Assembly: GCA_014706295.1 (NCBI GenBank)
Contig: JACSVZ010000007.1
Span: 52,032,975-52,096,974 of the forward strand
Origin: Lycocorax pyrrhopterus obiensis
Taxonomy: Eukaryota > Chordata > Aves > Passeriformes > Paradisaeidae
Direction: 5' to 3'
DNA length: 64,000 nt
Shown: piece by piece, positions 26,501 to 41,500 of the stretch
Layout: every line of letters begins with the position of its first letter
Numbering within the stretch: position 1 is the stretch's first letter
The notes under the pieces: generated by a model
The model's database searches: none
What the model saw: only the letters and a program-made list of their open reading frames with translations
Told to the model about the DNA's origin: nothing
Position numbers and translations under genes: made by a program

Positions 26501-29500
26501 CTACTTTGCAAAATCTAATAGAATGAATCTTAATATAAAAAAAAAGGTACTACAGGATTGAAACTTATTAAATCTAAATAATATTCTCGCTTAATTCTTT
26601 ATGTCAGCAATTTTTATTTACTTTCTGCCAATATACACAAGAAAGCACTGTTCCAGACTATTAGAGGATTCATGCAGCGGAAGCAAAGTGGAATTACTCC
26701 TTCTGGTGCAATGGAATTTAACTGCGCGGTCCCTTTTTCTGTACCTTCTACCTGCAAAAACTGTTCTTCGTTAATGAGACAGCAGTGGCACAACAGGCAA
26801 CTCAGACCATTAACTATTAACTCAAGGGGGTCTGAAGGACTGACAACCCACTTCACATACAACACGGATGCTACTGTTTGGCAGACGGAGTACACAGAAA
26901 CAACTCTGAACTGACTGCAGCTGAGTACCCTGCCTCCAATCCTGTGCCATCTCCTTTTTTAAATAGAGGCAAGACAGCCATGGACTCCTTAACATCCACT
27001 TCTTGATTGCTCCATTTCAGAATACTACTTATTCTGTGTATGTGTATGCATAAACACACAATTCTGAAATATTGTCTTTCCCAAAACAGAAGACACTCAG
27101 ATATAGCATTTAAATAAGTGACCAAGTTTTCTATACCTTTTCTTGTCCTTTCACAAAATCACTTGGAGCTGAGTGCAGCCCCATTAAGGGCTGAAGTGGG
27201 AGAAGCTGGGCTGAGATTAGACGTGTTTTGCAATGAGACAGCCTCCCGAAGCAGTTCACATAACAGAAGACACACAAGCTCCATTATCTCCTGTGGTAAA
27301 TCTCCTTGTGAAATATGAGTTTATTGTTCATGTTGAGCCTTAGATTTACAGGTTCAGTCTGCAGTGTTTCATTCACACAGGTACAGTAAGTTAGCTACAA
27401 AACCCAGCTTCCTTGCAAGGGTCTATGTCTGCATACCACAACATATCATTTACTCTGTAGGCTCTTCCAGAGGTACAAAGTTTACCTCGAGCATTTTTCA
27501 TTTCAGGAAACATTTTATCTTGTTAATTTCAGGAGCTGGACTTTGATGACCCTTGTGGGTCCCTTCCAACTCTGGATACTCTATGATTCTGTTTAGTGCA
27601 ACACACAGGCACTATGTTCATGCACAAATTCATCCTACAACTCTACTATTAGTGAACTCCACTATTAGGTGAATCACAAGCCACAAATAAAATGCCGTGA
27701 TGGAAACCCTCTAGTAAACTGCTTTGAAAGGACAGCAACAGTATTTCCTATTCACAACCACTCACTCCTCAATCAAAGAGTTTGCTAACAAGCATTAACA
27801 TAATGCAGTAACAGCCAAAATTTTGTTACCTGTGAATCAACTACTGAAGTTTCCCAATAAATCATACCAGGAGCCACTTAGGTGCAAGCTTGGATCATGA
27901 TCACCTCATAACCAAGCTTCCACAGGCCATGGTAACTAGAGGTACTGGGGCTACAGTGGCACACGCATCCAAAACTAAAAACTTACCATTTCCTCTTCAA
28001 CTCTCATTCAAACAATAGTACAAGAAAATAAACTTTGGTTTACTTAGCAACATATCAATGTCCTACTGTGTGGAGTATTAGCATTGGGTCTGACTGAAGA
28101 GGATAATCCACTTTGTAATTTAGTTAAATTACTAATTTTAACAAAGATAAGTACCCTGTATAATTTTGCAGTGCTTAAAGAATACATCCTTTGAGTATTC
28201 CGCACTAAGAAACATCAGCTTGTTATAATATTTTAAATTTATGGAACATTTGTAACTGCTGTTATATCAGGAAAAATATTAAATCTGCACAATAAGTACA
28301 AACTTTATATGAGAAAGTATACTTGTAAGTGCATGATGATCTCCTGATGTCTGCTGAGGCACCGACTTTCACAAAAGACACAGACAACATCTCTGGGGAT
28401 AGACTCAAATGTCCCAGAAAGTGCAACTCAGTTAAAAAATAAAAATAAAGGCAACTAACAGAAAAGCAAACAAAAAACTGTCTCCACTCTATTGGCTGTA
28501 AAAAGAGATGTTTATCTGCATTCTCAACCAGGAGAGTGGTTGAGAACCCCATCTTCAAAAAAATGTCTTAAAAGCCCATACTACTAACAAGAGAATGTAT
28601 TATTCCTCCCAAATGTGGTTTAAACTGTGCAGAAACAAATTTTGTTTTGCACTGGCATATACGCTTTGAAGTACATCTCTGCTTCTCTAGAGGAAAGCAG
28701 GCATTTAGGCTACTATAGCAGAATCCAATCCATTCAGAATATAAAATAAATTAAAACCTGCTGATTAGGAGATCTTAACAAAATCTGTACGATGAAAGAT
28801 AACATCTATATCCAAAATGAAAGATATGTTTTATCCTGTCTGTCCTCCGACTTTGAATCATTTTGACTGTAAGAAATAGCAGACACCAAGCAGGACGTGC
28901 CTGTATTTCCATCTAGGCCAGCACGGTCCAACTGGTGCCCATCGTCTGAATCTGGACCACAGGATGCCTCCATATGGCCTGCCACCTTTTCCTTGGAGGA
29001 GATAGGGAACAGCTGTTTGAGGAGCAAACGCTGCCTGAACAGCCAAACACCTCCTCCTGTGTCCGGCTGGCTCAAAGCCCAGAGCTGTCGCTGTGTTCCT
29101 GTGGAAGGCAAGGAAGGAACGGGGGAAGAAGGCAGCAGAACCTCCCACCCACGCAAGGACTTGAGCTCTTCATCTGCCTGACTCGGACAGACGCAACCCA
29201 GCAAAGCCTGGAGCAGCTTCTGCCATGGAGAGGGGCAGCCACAGGAATGGCCCAACAAAGCCCCAGGATCTGCTGTTACTGTCATCATAGCCGGGGGTGG
29301 GATATACCAGAAGTGACACAAAAATCAGGAATTTGGCACATGTTTGCAAAGTATAAACCACCTTACAGTAGATACACTAAGTGGTACAGTACAAGCATAC
29401 TGTCAATCTTCAATCTGCTGCCAGCAAAACAGATTAATACAATATTTTGGCCTTCAAAGAGAGGAAAAACACAGAAAAGCATAAATATATTTCATTATTA

Positions 29501-32500
29501 ACTGCCTATTGATTGCTTATTGATCAAGAAGAACAACTTGGGCACCGAAATCCAGACAAAGCAAATTAAATAGCAACACTATTTTTACCTTTGTAACTGC
29601 CCACATAAAGCAATTTTAAATCTCTCCTTAAGGTGACATGCATAGTAGACAAGTAAACAAAAGGGAAAGATTTTACAGGGTTTACAACTGTGCCGTCTTT
29701 CTTCCACCCATTTTTCACAGTGTCGTTGACATAATTTCTGAAAAAAAGCTATTTGACTGGCATGCCAATGAGTATAAATCAAGCACGGAGGAAAACTGAG
29801 AATCCTAAAGACCTACCTCGTACAGAAACAAAACTGAATTCTGTTTCAACTACATTTGCTTTTGACTGCATATTGGTTGAAATCTTCAGAAGCATTAAAA
29901 TATTCTCTATTATATCAACCGAAAAATAATAAACACCTTCTCAATATTTTAACAGGATGTTTTAAAAGACAGTATAGTTGTCTGCATTCAACTCAAATAC
30001 CATTTAGCACACAAAAGTTAAATGGCGGTGTCTTCAAGCCAAGAACAGAGACACCAGATGTTGTACTTCACGCTGACCTGGAAAATCATATGCTTCTTGG
30101 AATAGGACAGATTAAAAACAACACAGAAAAATAATGTAAGAGCAACATAAGTCATATTGAAAGCACCACCACAACTTCAAAAATTGGTGTAAAAATTATG
30201 CTAGAGATGTGAAATCTCACCTAAAATACCCAATACTGAAGAGTTGCACATGATACCAGATTTTAAAGATGCTACAATATTATTTTGAAATCTAGAACTT
30301 GATGTGTTAAACTTCCTAACTAAAATGATATTCCAGTCCCCAACAGCTAATGACTGGATTTTAGAATTTCATTCACGCTAAATCAATTAGTCAAATTTTA
30401 TATGAATAATATATGAAATTTAGTATCTGATCAAAAGGGATTACAGCCTCCAGGAAATTAAGTTCTCTGTCCAGTACTGCACACAAACAGATCAAAACAT
30501 CTTTGGATAGATTACTGCAAAGCTTTTATTCACAATGAGACTACAACAACACTTTCACAAACAGTGCCCAGACATCAATAAACACTAGTCAAAAAACTGT
30601 ATGACAGTGTTCCTGTGAAATGCTGGAAATAAACCAGACTACAGATAATACCTAAAATTATTAACAACTTCTTCTGAAGAGACTCTATTAAAAAAAATTA
30701 AAAGGAGTGTGACTCACGGGGCAGCTTCTGCCTTCTTGAGTAAGAGTAGCTTGACAGAAGGCAAAGAAAGCACTAGCAAGTATTTGCTCATTAACTTTGC
30801 AAAGAAACATAGAACTGAGTCAAAGAAAACAAGTTTACTTGCTAAAATGTTACTTAAATAGGTGACTTTGCTTGCTCCATTCAGCAAGAATTTTAGAATT
30901 AAACTGATCTCTCTTGTACTGGGGATCCCAGCGCTGGACACAGTACTCTGGGTGTGGCCTTACCAGTGCTGAATAGAGGAGAAGGATCACCTCTCAACAT
31001 GCTGCCAACAATCCTAAAGCAGCCAGGATGCCATTAGCCCTTTTTTCTGCAAGGACGTATTGATGGCTCGTGTTCAGTTTGTCCCCCAACGTAACAATGG
31101 GATTATTTCACTCCAAGTGCAGGACTTTGCACTTCTTGCTAAACATCAAGTGGCAGCCCATTTCTCCAGCCTGTCAAAGTCCCACTGGATGGCACCTTCC
31201 CAGAAACTGAAGTGAGGCTGACAGGTTTGTAGTTCCCTGGGTCATCTTTCTAACCTGAGGATAGGAGTGGCATTTGCTTTCTTCCAGTGCTCAGGAATGT
31301 CTCCCAATCATCATGATTGCTCAAAGATCACTGAGAGTCAGAGTTTGCATTGGAAAGGACCTTTAAGGGTCACCTAGTCCTACTGTGATGAATAGGAACA
31401 TCTGCAACTAGATCAGGTTGCTCAGAGACCCATCCAACCTGTCCTTGAATGTTTCCAGGAACAGGGCACCTACAACCTCTCTGGGCAACCCGTGCCAGCG
31501 TTTCACCACTCTTACTCTAAAAAATGCCTTCCTTAGTCTAAATCAACCCTCCCTTACTTTAAAACCATTACCCCTTGTCCTCTTGCAACAAGCCCTGCTA
31601 AAAAGTTGGTCCCCATCTTTCTCACCCCCTTTCAACTACGGAAAGGCTGACATAAGGCCTCCCTGGAGCCTTCTCTTCTCCAGGATGAACAAGGCCAGCT
31701 CTCTCAGCATTTCCTCATAGGAGAGGCGCTTCAGCCCTCTGATTATTTCTGTGGCCATCCTCTGGAATCAGTCCAACAGGTCCATGTCCTTCCTGTGCTG
31801 GGGACCCCAGAGATGGGTGCAGTACTCCAGGTGGGGTCTCACCAGAGCAGAGGGATTGAATCCCCGCTCTCAACCTCCTGGCCACGCTGCTTTTGATGCA
31901 GCCCAGGGTACAACTGGCTTTCTGAGCTGCAAGCACACATTGCTGGCTCATGCTGAGCTTCTCATCCACCAGCACCCCCAAAGTCCATCTCTGCAGGGCT
32001 CTTCTCAATTCCTTCAACCCACAGCCGTATTGATAGCATGGGCTGCCCCAACGCAGGTGCAGCACCTTGCACTTTGCCCTGTTGAACTTCATGAGGTTTC
32101 CAAAGGCCCACTTCTCAAGCATGTCCAGGCACCTCTGGATGGCATCCTGGTACCTGGGACTCCTGAAGGCCAGTCTTACTAGTAAAGACAGACAAGGAAG
32201 GCATTTGGTACCCCAGACTTTTACATGCTCTGTGTCACCAGGTCTCCTGTCCATCCAGCAGCAGGCCACATTTCCCCTCGTCTTCCTTTTGTCATGTATT
32301 TACATATAGAAACCTGTTTGGTCACCTTTAATATACCCTGCAAGATGCAATTACTGCTGGGCTTTAGCTTCCCTAACCACATCTCTGGATGATTGGACAA
32401 TATCTCCATATTCCTTCCAGGTTACGTGCCCCTGCTTTCACCCTTTCTATGCTTCCTTTTAGTGTCTGAGTTTTTGCCAGGAACTCCTTGTTGATTCATG

Positions 32501-35500
32501 AAGGCCTCCTGGCACTTTTGCCTGACTTCCTGCTTTTGGGATTAACTGTTCCTGAAGTTAGAGGAAGTGATCTATCAATACTAATCATGCTTTCTTTTTT
32601 GGATCCTTCTTCTCTCCAAAGCCATATGTCACAGGACTCTTCGAAGCAGATCCATGAAGCAGCCACTAGTGCTCTCCTGAAGTCCAGCACTATGACTTTC
32701 CTGTTTGCTCTGCTTCCTCCTCTCAGGATCCTGAAATCCACCACCTCATGGTCACTACAGCCAAGGCTGTCTTCAACCTTTACATCCCAACAAACCCTTC
32801 CTTGCTTGTAAGTATGAGGTTCATGAATGCAAATAGCACCTCTCCTCATTGGTCCCTCTATTGTTTGGGTAAGGAAGCTCTCCACAAACCTCCTGGACTG
32901 CTTATGCCCTGCTGTGTTGTTCCTTTAACAGATACTGGGGTGAAGTCCCCCATGAGGACCAGGCCCGGCAAGTGTGAAGCTATTTTTAGCTATCTATAGA
33001 AGGCTTCGTCCACTTCTTCCTTCCTCCTGATCAGGCAGCCTAATAGCAGAGGTCCACTACAATGTCAACCACATTGGTTGAGGTTCAGGTTTCTTTGGTT
33101 GGTTGTTTTGCATTGGAAAGAGCTTGCTGGAGCTCTTCGGAAAAAAAAATGTGGTCCCTCAGTGGTCCAAAGACTACAGGCTGAAAACACTGTGTAAATC
33201 AATGCCAAACTGCCATCCTGGACAGTCCTGCAAAACTGGTGTTTTATCCAGGACATGAGAGGCAGCTACATACAGATACTACTTACTCACAGAGTGCCAC
33301 TGAATGTATACAGCCATGGCAAAAGCTACGGCTAGCTAATGGGCTCTGCTGGTTTCGGACTTGCCACTTCAAAGATTTTAGAAGTCAACTAAAGTTATCA
33401 TAAAATTGTCTTTTATTTAGGCAGGGAGTAACAGCCTTTACTACAGCTGGGGAAAAGATACAACACTGCTTCAAACCCATCGTGTTCAAAATGTAAATAG
33501 TTTGGGCACTTCCACCTTCTCTAAGTGCACTCCTTGTCTTCATATCTTGTTGTGATTCACAAAAACTTCTCTGTAGCTGACTACAAACAGGCATACAGAT
33601 GCACCTGAAAATCAAACACAAAGACCACTGCATATTCTTTTTAAAAAGCTTAAAACTTGGCTATATTTTCTTTAGGAACATAATCTCACTGTGATTGTCT
33701 GTAAACTATATGGCTCCCTCTTGTGTCTATTATACCACATTTCAGTGGACAAAAAATTTTTAACGTTAAGCCATAAATATTTGGGCTTTGTTCACCCTTC
33801 AGCAGGCATGAAATGCTCATAAATGCTCATAAGGAAGTCACAGACATACCTTCCTTTCTCTTCCCCTGAGAAGGGAAAACCCTGCAGCCTACAGAATATC
33901 TCTTTGGAACAAACTATAAAAAAAATCTTGCAAACTACAAGACTGCAGCAATGAAAGTAGTCTTTTGACCATTCCTGTATTTTGATACCAATGCAGAGGC
34001 CAAATGCACTGTTAAAGTACATCTGTAAGAACTTTTAACTATTATTTAGTTATCAAATTACATATGTTTAGAGAGGTGTCAGCGTGGTTTATAGAGCCTG
34101 GCTAACATGCTCAAGGGTTTATTTTTGTCTGCTCAACATCCCACCTGTTTCTGCTTATCAAACCAGACTACAGTTCAGCTTGCAACAGCTGTGAAATTCA
34201 TAAATCTGCCCATTCTTCATATGTAGCCAGACTAAGCACTTGGAGAAAGAGTCAGAACGGCAGCAGTCTCCCTTACGGAGAAGCAAGAGAAATAGAGCAG
34301 CGCTTCTCAAACCATGTTTGAAACTGCACATCTATCAGAAGCCAAATTATTTTAAAAGCAGTCTAGCAATCCTATCTGGAAAAAAAAAGAAGCATTTGAA
34401 GAAACAACTTGTTAACTCTTTTATTCCTCCTGCCATTAGAAATATTTTGTAGACTAAAAATGTTGCAATTAAAATATTTTGCCTGCACAAAGTAGTCCCT
34501 TTTTTAGTAGCTTCAAATAGCAAAAAAACAACTTTTATTTCAAGATGCTGCCAGCATTACTTCCTTCAGTAGAACAACTATCAATAAAGTAAACATAGTT
34601 TTAAGATTTTTGTATTACAAAGAATGTATTTGTACTCCAAAAATATACTTAAAAAGGTATTTGTACTTTAAAAAAAAATTAGTCTGCATACTGAAAGCAA
34701 TATCAAAACCCTGGTCACACAGGACAGCTTTCATTAAAACACTTTTACTAAAGCAGTAGTAGTACTGAATGAAACGATGGTATACAAAAATCTAACACTC
34801 ATTTCATCAAGCTTGCAGAGTACACTGCCTTTCACAGATAAGTGGGTTTGCTTTGCTTTTTTCATTTATATGACAAATTTCTCTTTTGCCGTTTCTTCCC
34901 TTTTCCATCTGCTCATGAATTACCCTTAGCATTAGTATTTTGTGGGTCAACTTTGTTCACAAAATTATATGAGCACATGCAAGCTGATACTAAAATTAAT
35001 TTCAGCTTCTATGAAAAAGGAAAAATGATACTTTGTTTTAGGGAAGAAAGAGACTTCTATTTTTTCTCTATGAACTTTTTTCCTCCAGCATTTCATAAAT
35101 TACAAGCTCTTATTTTTGAGAGCAGAAACAGAAATCAAAAATTTAAACTTTTCCATAAGTTTTCATCAAAAACATTAATAATAGGTACCCGATACATACA
35201 GTTGGCATTCCTGAAGCCAACTGAATTTATTTAACTTTCTAATGTGAATAGTATTTGCTGAACAGTAGTAAAGAAATGTTCAGCTGAAATTGTGGTTACA
35301 CGGCAGTGCTGAAGTAAGGCATCAAACAACCAGAACCCACCTAAAATTTAACTGATATTTATTACCTCTCATTCTACAAAGGAAAGTAAATAAAGCAAAT
35401 GAATCCTAACTGATCTACCTTCATGCTGACGTTCAACAATGTGAAACAACAGCTATAGAACAAGATACATAACAAGAACACAAGACAAGCAATAAAAGCA

Positions 35501-38500
35501 TTTGTCAGGAGAACAAAAAAAAAAAAAAAACTGATCTAGTTTTCTGACCATTCTGCATTTTAGAGGTTATCTTAATTAATGTTGTGGTCACATAACCTCT
35601 CACATAATACTACTAGTGCAGAATTAGTCAGGGAAAATGATGGAACTGGTCATAGTGACAGTTCAGCTGATTCAGATGATTCAGTTCTGATTAACTACTG
35701 CAGAAGCAGGAACAGCAGCTAGAAGAATTGGATAATGTTCCACAATATTCTGCTAAAAACTTGTTAAAAACCGTAGACATTTTTAGGGTGAAAAAGATGT
35801 TCTAAAGACAAAAATTTAGAAGCTCTGTTTGCTCAGGCAGTATACTTTGAGTAACAAAGTGAAGGCTGGAAGGCCAAGTGTGGACTGGCAGCCTAGGACA
35901 GCACATGGCAAGAAAAAAGAGTTGGCTGAACTATCATTTCCTGAATTGTGACACCTGGAAGGAAGAATTCGGTTCCCTTCTGATATCAAAGCCATTGTTT
36001 CCAGCCTATTCCTTGTGCATCTGATTTGGCTTTCACCCATCATTTTCAATTACTTCAGTTTTCAAAATGTATCCCTCTGCTCCTTATACTCCGTAAACTG
36101 ACAATGTGTTTGAAACATACTCATTCTTGAAACACCAAACAGCTACACAAAATAATGTCACTTTTGTTGAATTAAAACAGTTAATAGAAGAGCTTTGGTA
36201 ACACTAAAGGAGAACAGAACTGCCTTGTGTCTTCTGACCTGTCCCATGGCCAAACAAAATGTCTCTAGATCACACATTCTGAGAGATTCAGTACATAGAG
36301 CCACACATTTTTTACACAGATTGTGCCACAAAAAAAGCTTTGGATGTTTGGACATTGAGTACTACCTTGAGAACAGCACATCAACATTCCCTTACAACAT
36401 TATATCAAGGTATCAGTCAGAATAACAGAGTTCTGTTAGAAATTCGGTTTAAATCATTACTTCAGAAAACAATGAAAAGTTCATCCATCTCAAGCCTCTC
36501 CATACTCTAACTGTTACCAGATGGGTTTATCTTTGTATTTGAAAGCAATCAGAATAATTACACTAAACAGAACAGAAAACAACAGTTAATCCACGTTCAT
36601 TGGAAATACAACATATGCAATGGTTTTATTCTGTCAATTAACAATTATAATTTTATTTTGTTAAGTGCAAACTACACATTTTTCAAAGAATCATAGAGGC
36701 ATGGGTTGCAGATGTCTGCAGGTCATGTAGCAAAACTTCCACCCAGCAAAGTTCTAGAGACTGGCTAACAGTAGCAAGATGAAAGCAATGACTGGATCAT
36801 CCTTTATCTCCTTTTCCCCAGACCAAACAAATCCAGCTCCCTTAGTCTCCCATATGGATAAAGGGCTGAAGCAAATTACATCTTAATAGCTCTTCTCTGA
36901 TCTCATTCCAGTTTGTCAACAAGTTTCCAGTTTGTCAACGTCTTTTGCACTGGTGGGCCCAAAATTGTACAGTATTGCAAATGAAGCCTCACCCATTTTT
37001 AAACAAAGGGCAGTAATCACTTCTCTCAACCAACTAAATATAAACATAAATATAACCAATAAATTTTTATATATCCATAAGCCTACTGAACTGTAAAATT
37101 TCAACAGTGGTTCAAAAAAACAGCAGGAAATTGCTTTAATAATTCAGACTTTAAAGGCAATATACTTGTGCTATTATTCAGCACCACTGTGTTCACATCT
37201 TCCACAATAAGGATCATGAGAACAACATGTATATACTATATTTAAGACTCTTACCTGAATAACTCTGTAGAAATAGGCATACTGTCGAGCTGTATTTTTA
37301 TATTGGCTAAAGACATCATGTATGGCCTGAGTTGATTGAAGATACCGTACTTCATCTTCTTCAAAATAGAGAGGAGTATCATATTCACTGGGGAGAGTCT
37401 GGATGTAGGGCAGCCAGAAAGAGTTGGGGTTGGCTCTCTCACAAAGGAGATGGAATGCCAATGTTATATTGCCCATGGCTTGAAGAATTCGATCTTGAGA
37501 ATACAGAGATCCTAAATTAACCAAGAAAAGTGAGGAACTAAATTAATTGTCCATGGAAAATATCATCCTAGATTTACTTTAAATTAACATGATTAAATAA
37601 TATGTAAGCATTTAACAAAAAAAAAAAAAAGCTTTTCAGGTTTCTAAAATATTTAGCTGCCTACATTGCATTATACTGCAAGTTTTTTGACACAGCAAAC
37701 GCCTTGTGTACAACTGCATGACAAAACTAGAACAATATTCTCAATACCTCAGAACATTTTATCTCCAAGTATTATACAAGCTACATGATATGTGTTCAAA
37801 ATAACACACACTTGTGGAAGATATCCAGTGCACTCAGCCAGAAACTAACTGGGAAATTAAATTCTTTCCACTGACACTTCAAGTTTCTAAGTATTCCAAA
37901 CCTGACGGCTGGCATGATAAGCAAGCCCTGTAATAAAGAAGATCAGCTAAAAAAAGAAAGTCTCCTACTGAATGATCCCATAAATATTCATTTCTTGCTT
38001 AAGAACTTCCTTAAGCTCTTACCTAAGACTGAATTTTTAGCTGACTCAACCGTCATCAACAGTTTTCTAGGAACCCACAGAAACAATTCTTCAGCCTATA
38101 GAAAGGAAAGAAATGCATAGAGGGTCATTTATATGATCTGCCAAGTGTCTCAAATACACACCAACTTCAAATTACAAGTTGTTTACTTTTTTTTTAATCA
38201 AAATTATTCTGAATCAAAATTCTTCATTCTCTTCCACTGTAAATTCAACAAACAACCTGTGTTTCATATTGTGGTAACCAAATGTTCCAATTTGCATTAC
38301 ACAAGGCTTTAAACACAGACAGTTAGATACAAAATAAAGCCCTTCCATTTTGGAGCTGCTAATACGTACCACACAACTTCAAAACTACCAGACACATTAT
38401 ATTGTTAATAATTACATGATTACATATTTTCTCACAGTAGAGTTTTTTAATATTGGCTGTTTTTATTCTAGAAGAACTGTTCAAGATTTCTACCAATGCA

Positions 38501-41500
38501 TTAAATGTGCGCTAATGAAGCTCTAAAATGATTAAACCACACAAATTTTCCAATAGTCTTTCTACAACAGCTGATTGGTCTTCAAAGCTGTTTCCCACCT
38601 ACAAAATGGGAATGGGAAGACACAAATGCTTACCTTTTAACAGTTAGCTAACTGTGTGTGTCTATACTCCTTATATGATGATTAAAAAAATCCTTTACAA
38701 TTATCATAATTTGGGGAGTTTTTCATGTTCACTGAAAAACAGGTATTGCAAATACCTCTTTCTGAGACAAAAAGACCAATTCTTTAAAAGAAGGGACATG
38801 AATGAAGAGGAGAAGAGACTAAATAGGTATTGCAAATACCTCTTTTTGAGGCAAAAAACCCCAGTTCTTTAAAAGGGACATGAAAGAAGAGAAGAAACGA
38901 AATAGTTAGAAAACATGGAAGAAAGGGATGCATCAGTGGGGTAGAGTACTCCAGTAATTAGGTAAAGAGTATAGGCAACACAGAGGAAAAAAGAAAGACT
39001 GATTAAAAATTCACAGTACTATCAGTAGTCATCAAAAATAATACTCAATTTTAGCAATAATGTTATTCTCAAGTACACAGAGTTGATAATGTTTCAGAAC
39101 AGCATAAGCAGTTAAAAGGGGGAAAAGGGTGAGCATGTCAGAGCTCTGCAGATACATTCCAAACACGATTTTCTAATCTAAGTCACATGTTCATATGCTC
39201 ACCTTTATCTCTCTTGTTGCTTTCAAACCAAATCCCTCCTCTTCAAAGTTAGCTATTTCAAAACCCTCTGTAGATGCTCCATTTTCAGTTGCCCACTTTA
39301 TCAATTCAGGGAAATAGTCATCTCTTTTTCCATCAAAGACAACAGACAAACCTATATACACAATTTATTGAAAAACAAATGCAGAAATAAGACGATCCAG
39401 AAAGATAAAGAAGTTCAATATAAAAGCCCATGTAAAAAGCTATCTGCTACCTCACAGCAGTGCTACTTTGAAGTATCTGAGTCAGAACTGGTCTCTGTTA
39501 AGTGTTACTCAATACTATACAAATGTCATACCCAATTTTCATCAAATTCAGTATTGTGCCAAATTGGCTTACCAGTCATCTTAAAAATGCAGCTGCCCAA
39601 ACTGAGCAGTAATGAAATATGAAACTCTCCTCTTCTTTCCCTTTCAATAAAAGCCAAAATATTTCCAATCTTAATATCAATGATAAATGCAATCACCACA
39701 ACATGTTACAGACAAGGAAGAATTTGAGAGGCAAGCTGTAATTTCATTAATTCAGCACTGCAACTGATGATAAGCAGATCTCTAGCTCCTTCTTTCATAT
39801 ATGAGGCAGTTAGACTTTTCCTGTAGCATACGGATCTACTAAAATATCTAAGGATAGATCTAAGGATAGATCTAAAATATCTAAGGATCACCCTCCTGAC
39901 ATCACAGAGCTCATCCAAATTTTTACACTTTGCTTCTCCAACAGCATGTTGCCCACCAGTGAAATCACAAGCCTCATTTGGTTAAGCAGAGGGAATAAAA
40001 TATCTTTTGAGATTAAAATTATTGTAGTGAAATAGCATTAGTTTATTTAAAATATCCCACTCCTGCCTCCAAATTTTGCATTTCAAGCCCCAGAACCAAT
40101 CAAATCCATAGTTAACTTAAAACTGCAAGTATCATTTAGAACTATCATTTTTTGACGATGCAGTATAAAAATTTATTAAGTATTCACAAAGTATTTTTTG
40201 GAATATAGTGACCTCACAAACCTAGTATGACTAGTTGCATAGTTTCTACAGAACTTGGTAGGTGTTTATACTGTCCAAGACTTTGCTCTTTTGATTTCCA
40301 ACTTTTGCTACTGTATAAGGCTACTGGAAGCTTTTAACATCCAGCTTGTACTTGGGACAAGTAGGCATCTCTGAAATTCTACTTGTGTTCCTCATATACA
40401 GTGTGGTCCAATACTTCCCAAACTTTTCCAAATTAAAGAGAAGACCAGCTCCTTTAAATTATAAGCACCATTCATGAGTAAATTGTTTCTATATGGAACA
40501 AAATATAGCTGTACTGATGAAAATCTGTATTTAAAATTAGCTTTAAGATTTTGCTAATGAGTCAAATGAGAAAAATTTTAGAAATTAAAAATATTCAGTT
40601 TTCAAATTAAGAATTTTCTATACTGAAGACCATTCTAGTTCATATTCTGCAACCCAGTGTTCTAGTCAAGAAAAGCACAAACTCTAACACTTTTGGCAAT
40701 ACATATTTATTTGTACATCTCAGAGCTCCCAACAGGAACTTCCTCTGTTAACTGTCTAAAGCCTTTATTAAGTTAGCAAACTGTGTAGTATTAACTACTA
40801 TGTTCCATTAAAAATAGTCTTGAAATACGCCATACCATTCCCACTCACTATGTATGTAAAAATGTTACATTAAAAGACAATTGTATATCAATAGTAGTGT
40901 GGTTAGTAGGTTTTGTATCTTAGTAGGTTTTGTATCTTCCAAAGAAAAAAGTATGCTCTATTAACATAATACTGTTACACTAATTCTACCATCTCTGCCA
41001 GCGACATCTTCCCCGTGGACAGCTTGATCTTTCTGGTGCAGAAAAAAGATACAGCGAAGAGGCCAACCCCAATGCTAACTCTGCTCTTATCAACCTGAAT
41101 TATGACTTACCTTAACACATATATTACATCATAAAAACCTGGACATGTACAATAAGTTTATAGAAGTCATGGCACAGTTAAAAAATGAACCAAGTCCATG
41201 TCTACGTCACCACAGAATGCAGTCACTCAAACAGCACTATTTATTCTTCCATACACCCTCAGCCAAAAACTGATGTTCAGAGGTTTGTTAAGTCCTTCCA
41301 TGAAGTAAGATTTTTATGAATCAGTCAAAATATATTAAAAACAGGTGTGAAAGGGAAATTTCAAGCCTCTTAAGTATTTGCTTTATCAAGTAATGCCATG
41401 AACTAGTCAAGCTCCATTAATATGTAGTCTGGCTTTCTTGTTGTTACCGTATAAAAATACCACAGAAGAAAGAATTGTTTAGGAACTTTTCAGGTCTGTC

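Larger units (their letters stand above)
20917..37254 (-). other. SETD3: SETD3 16.3-kb intron between C5 and C6
   Basis: This is the largest fully contained intron. It holds a candidate conserved non-coding block (20980-22350), a CpG island (22560-23045), an exon-like signal-peptide segment (24389-24491), a purine tract (24707-24764), a CR1 tail (27531-27592), a GC-balanced patch (28880-29330), two minus-strand CR1 copies (30920-33065) and an old CR1 remnant (36685-36995). The rest is AT-rich with nothing recognisable. Exons on both sides join in phase 0, so no SETD3 coding exon is missing within it. Confidence 0.95.

Noticed and set aside
28806..29501. Overlapping 171- and 175-codon open frames on opposite strands
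   Set aside because: They cannot both be coding, and neither shows a family motif. The patch is reported only as unassigned sequence.
31715..32269. 184-codon minus-strand open frame
   Set aside because: It encodes a decayed CR1 reverse-transcriptase C-terminus and is annotated as part of the CR1 repeat, not as a host gene.
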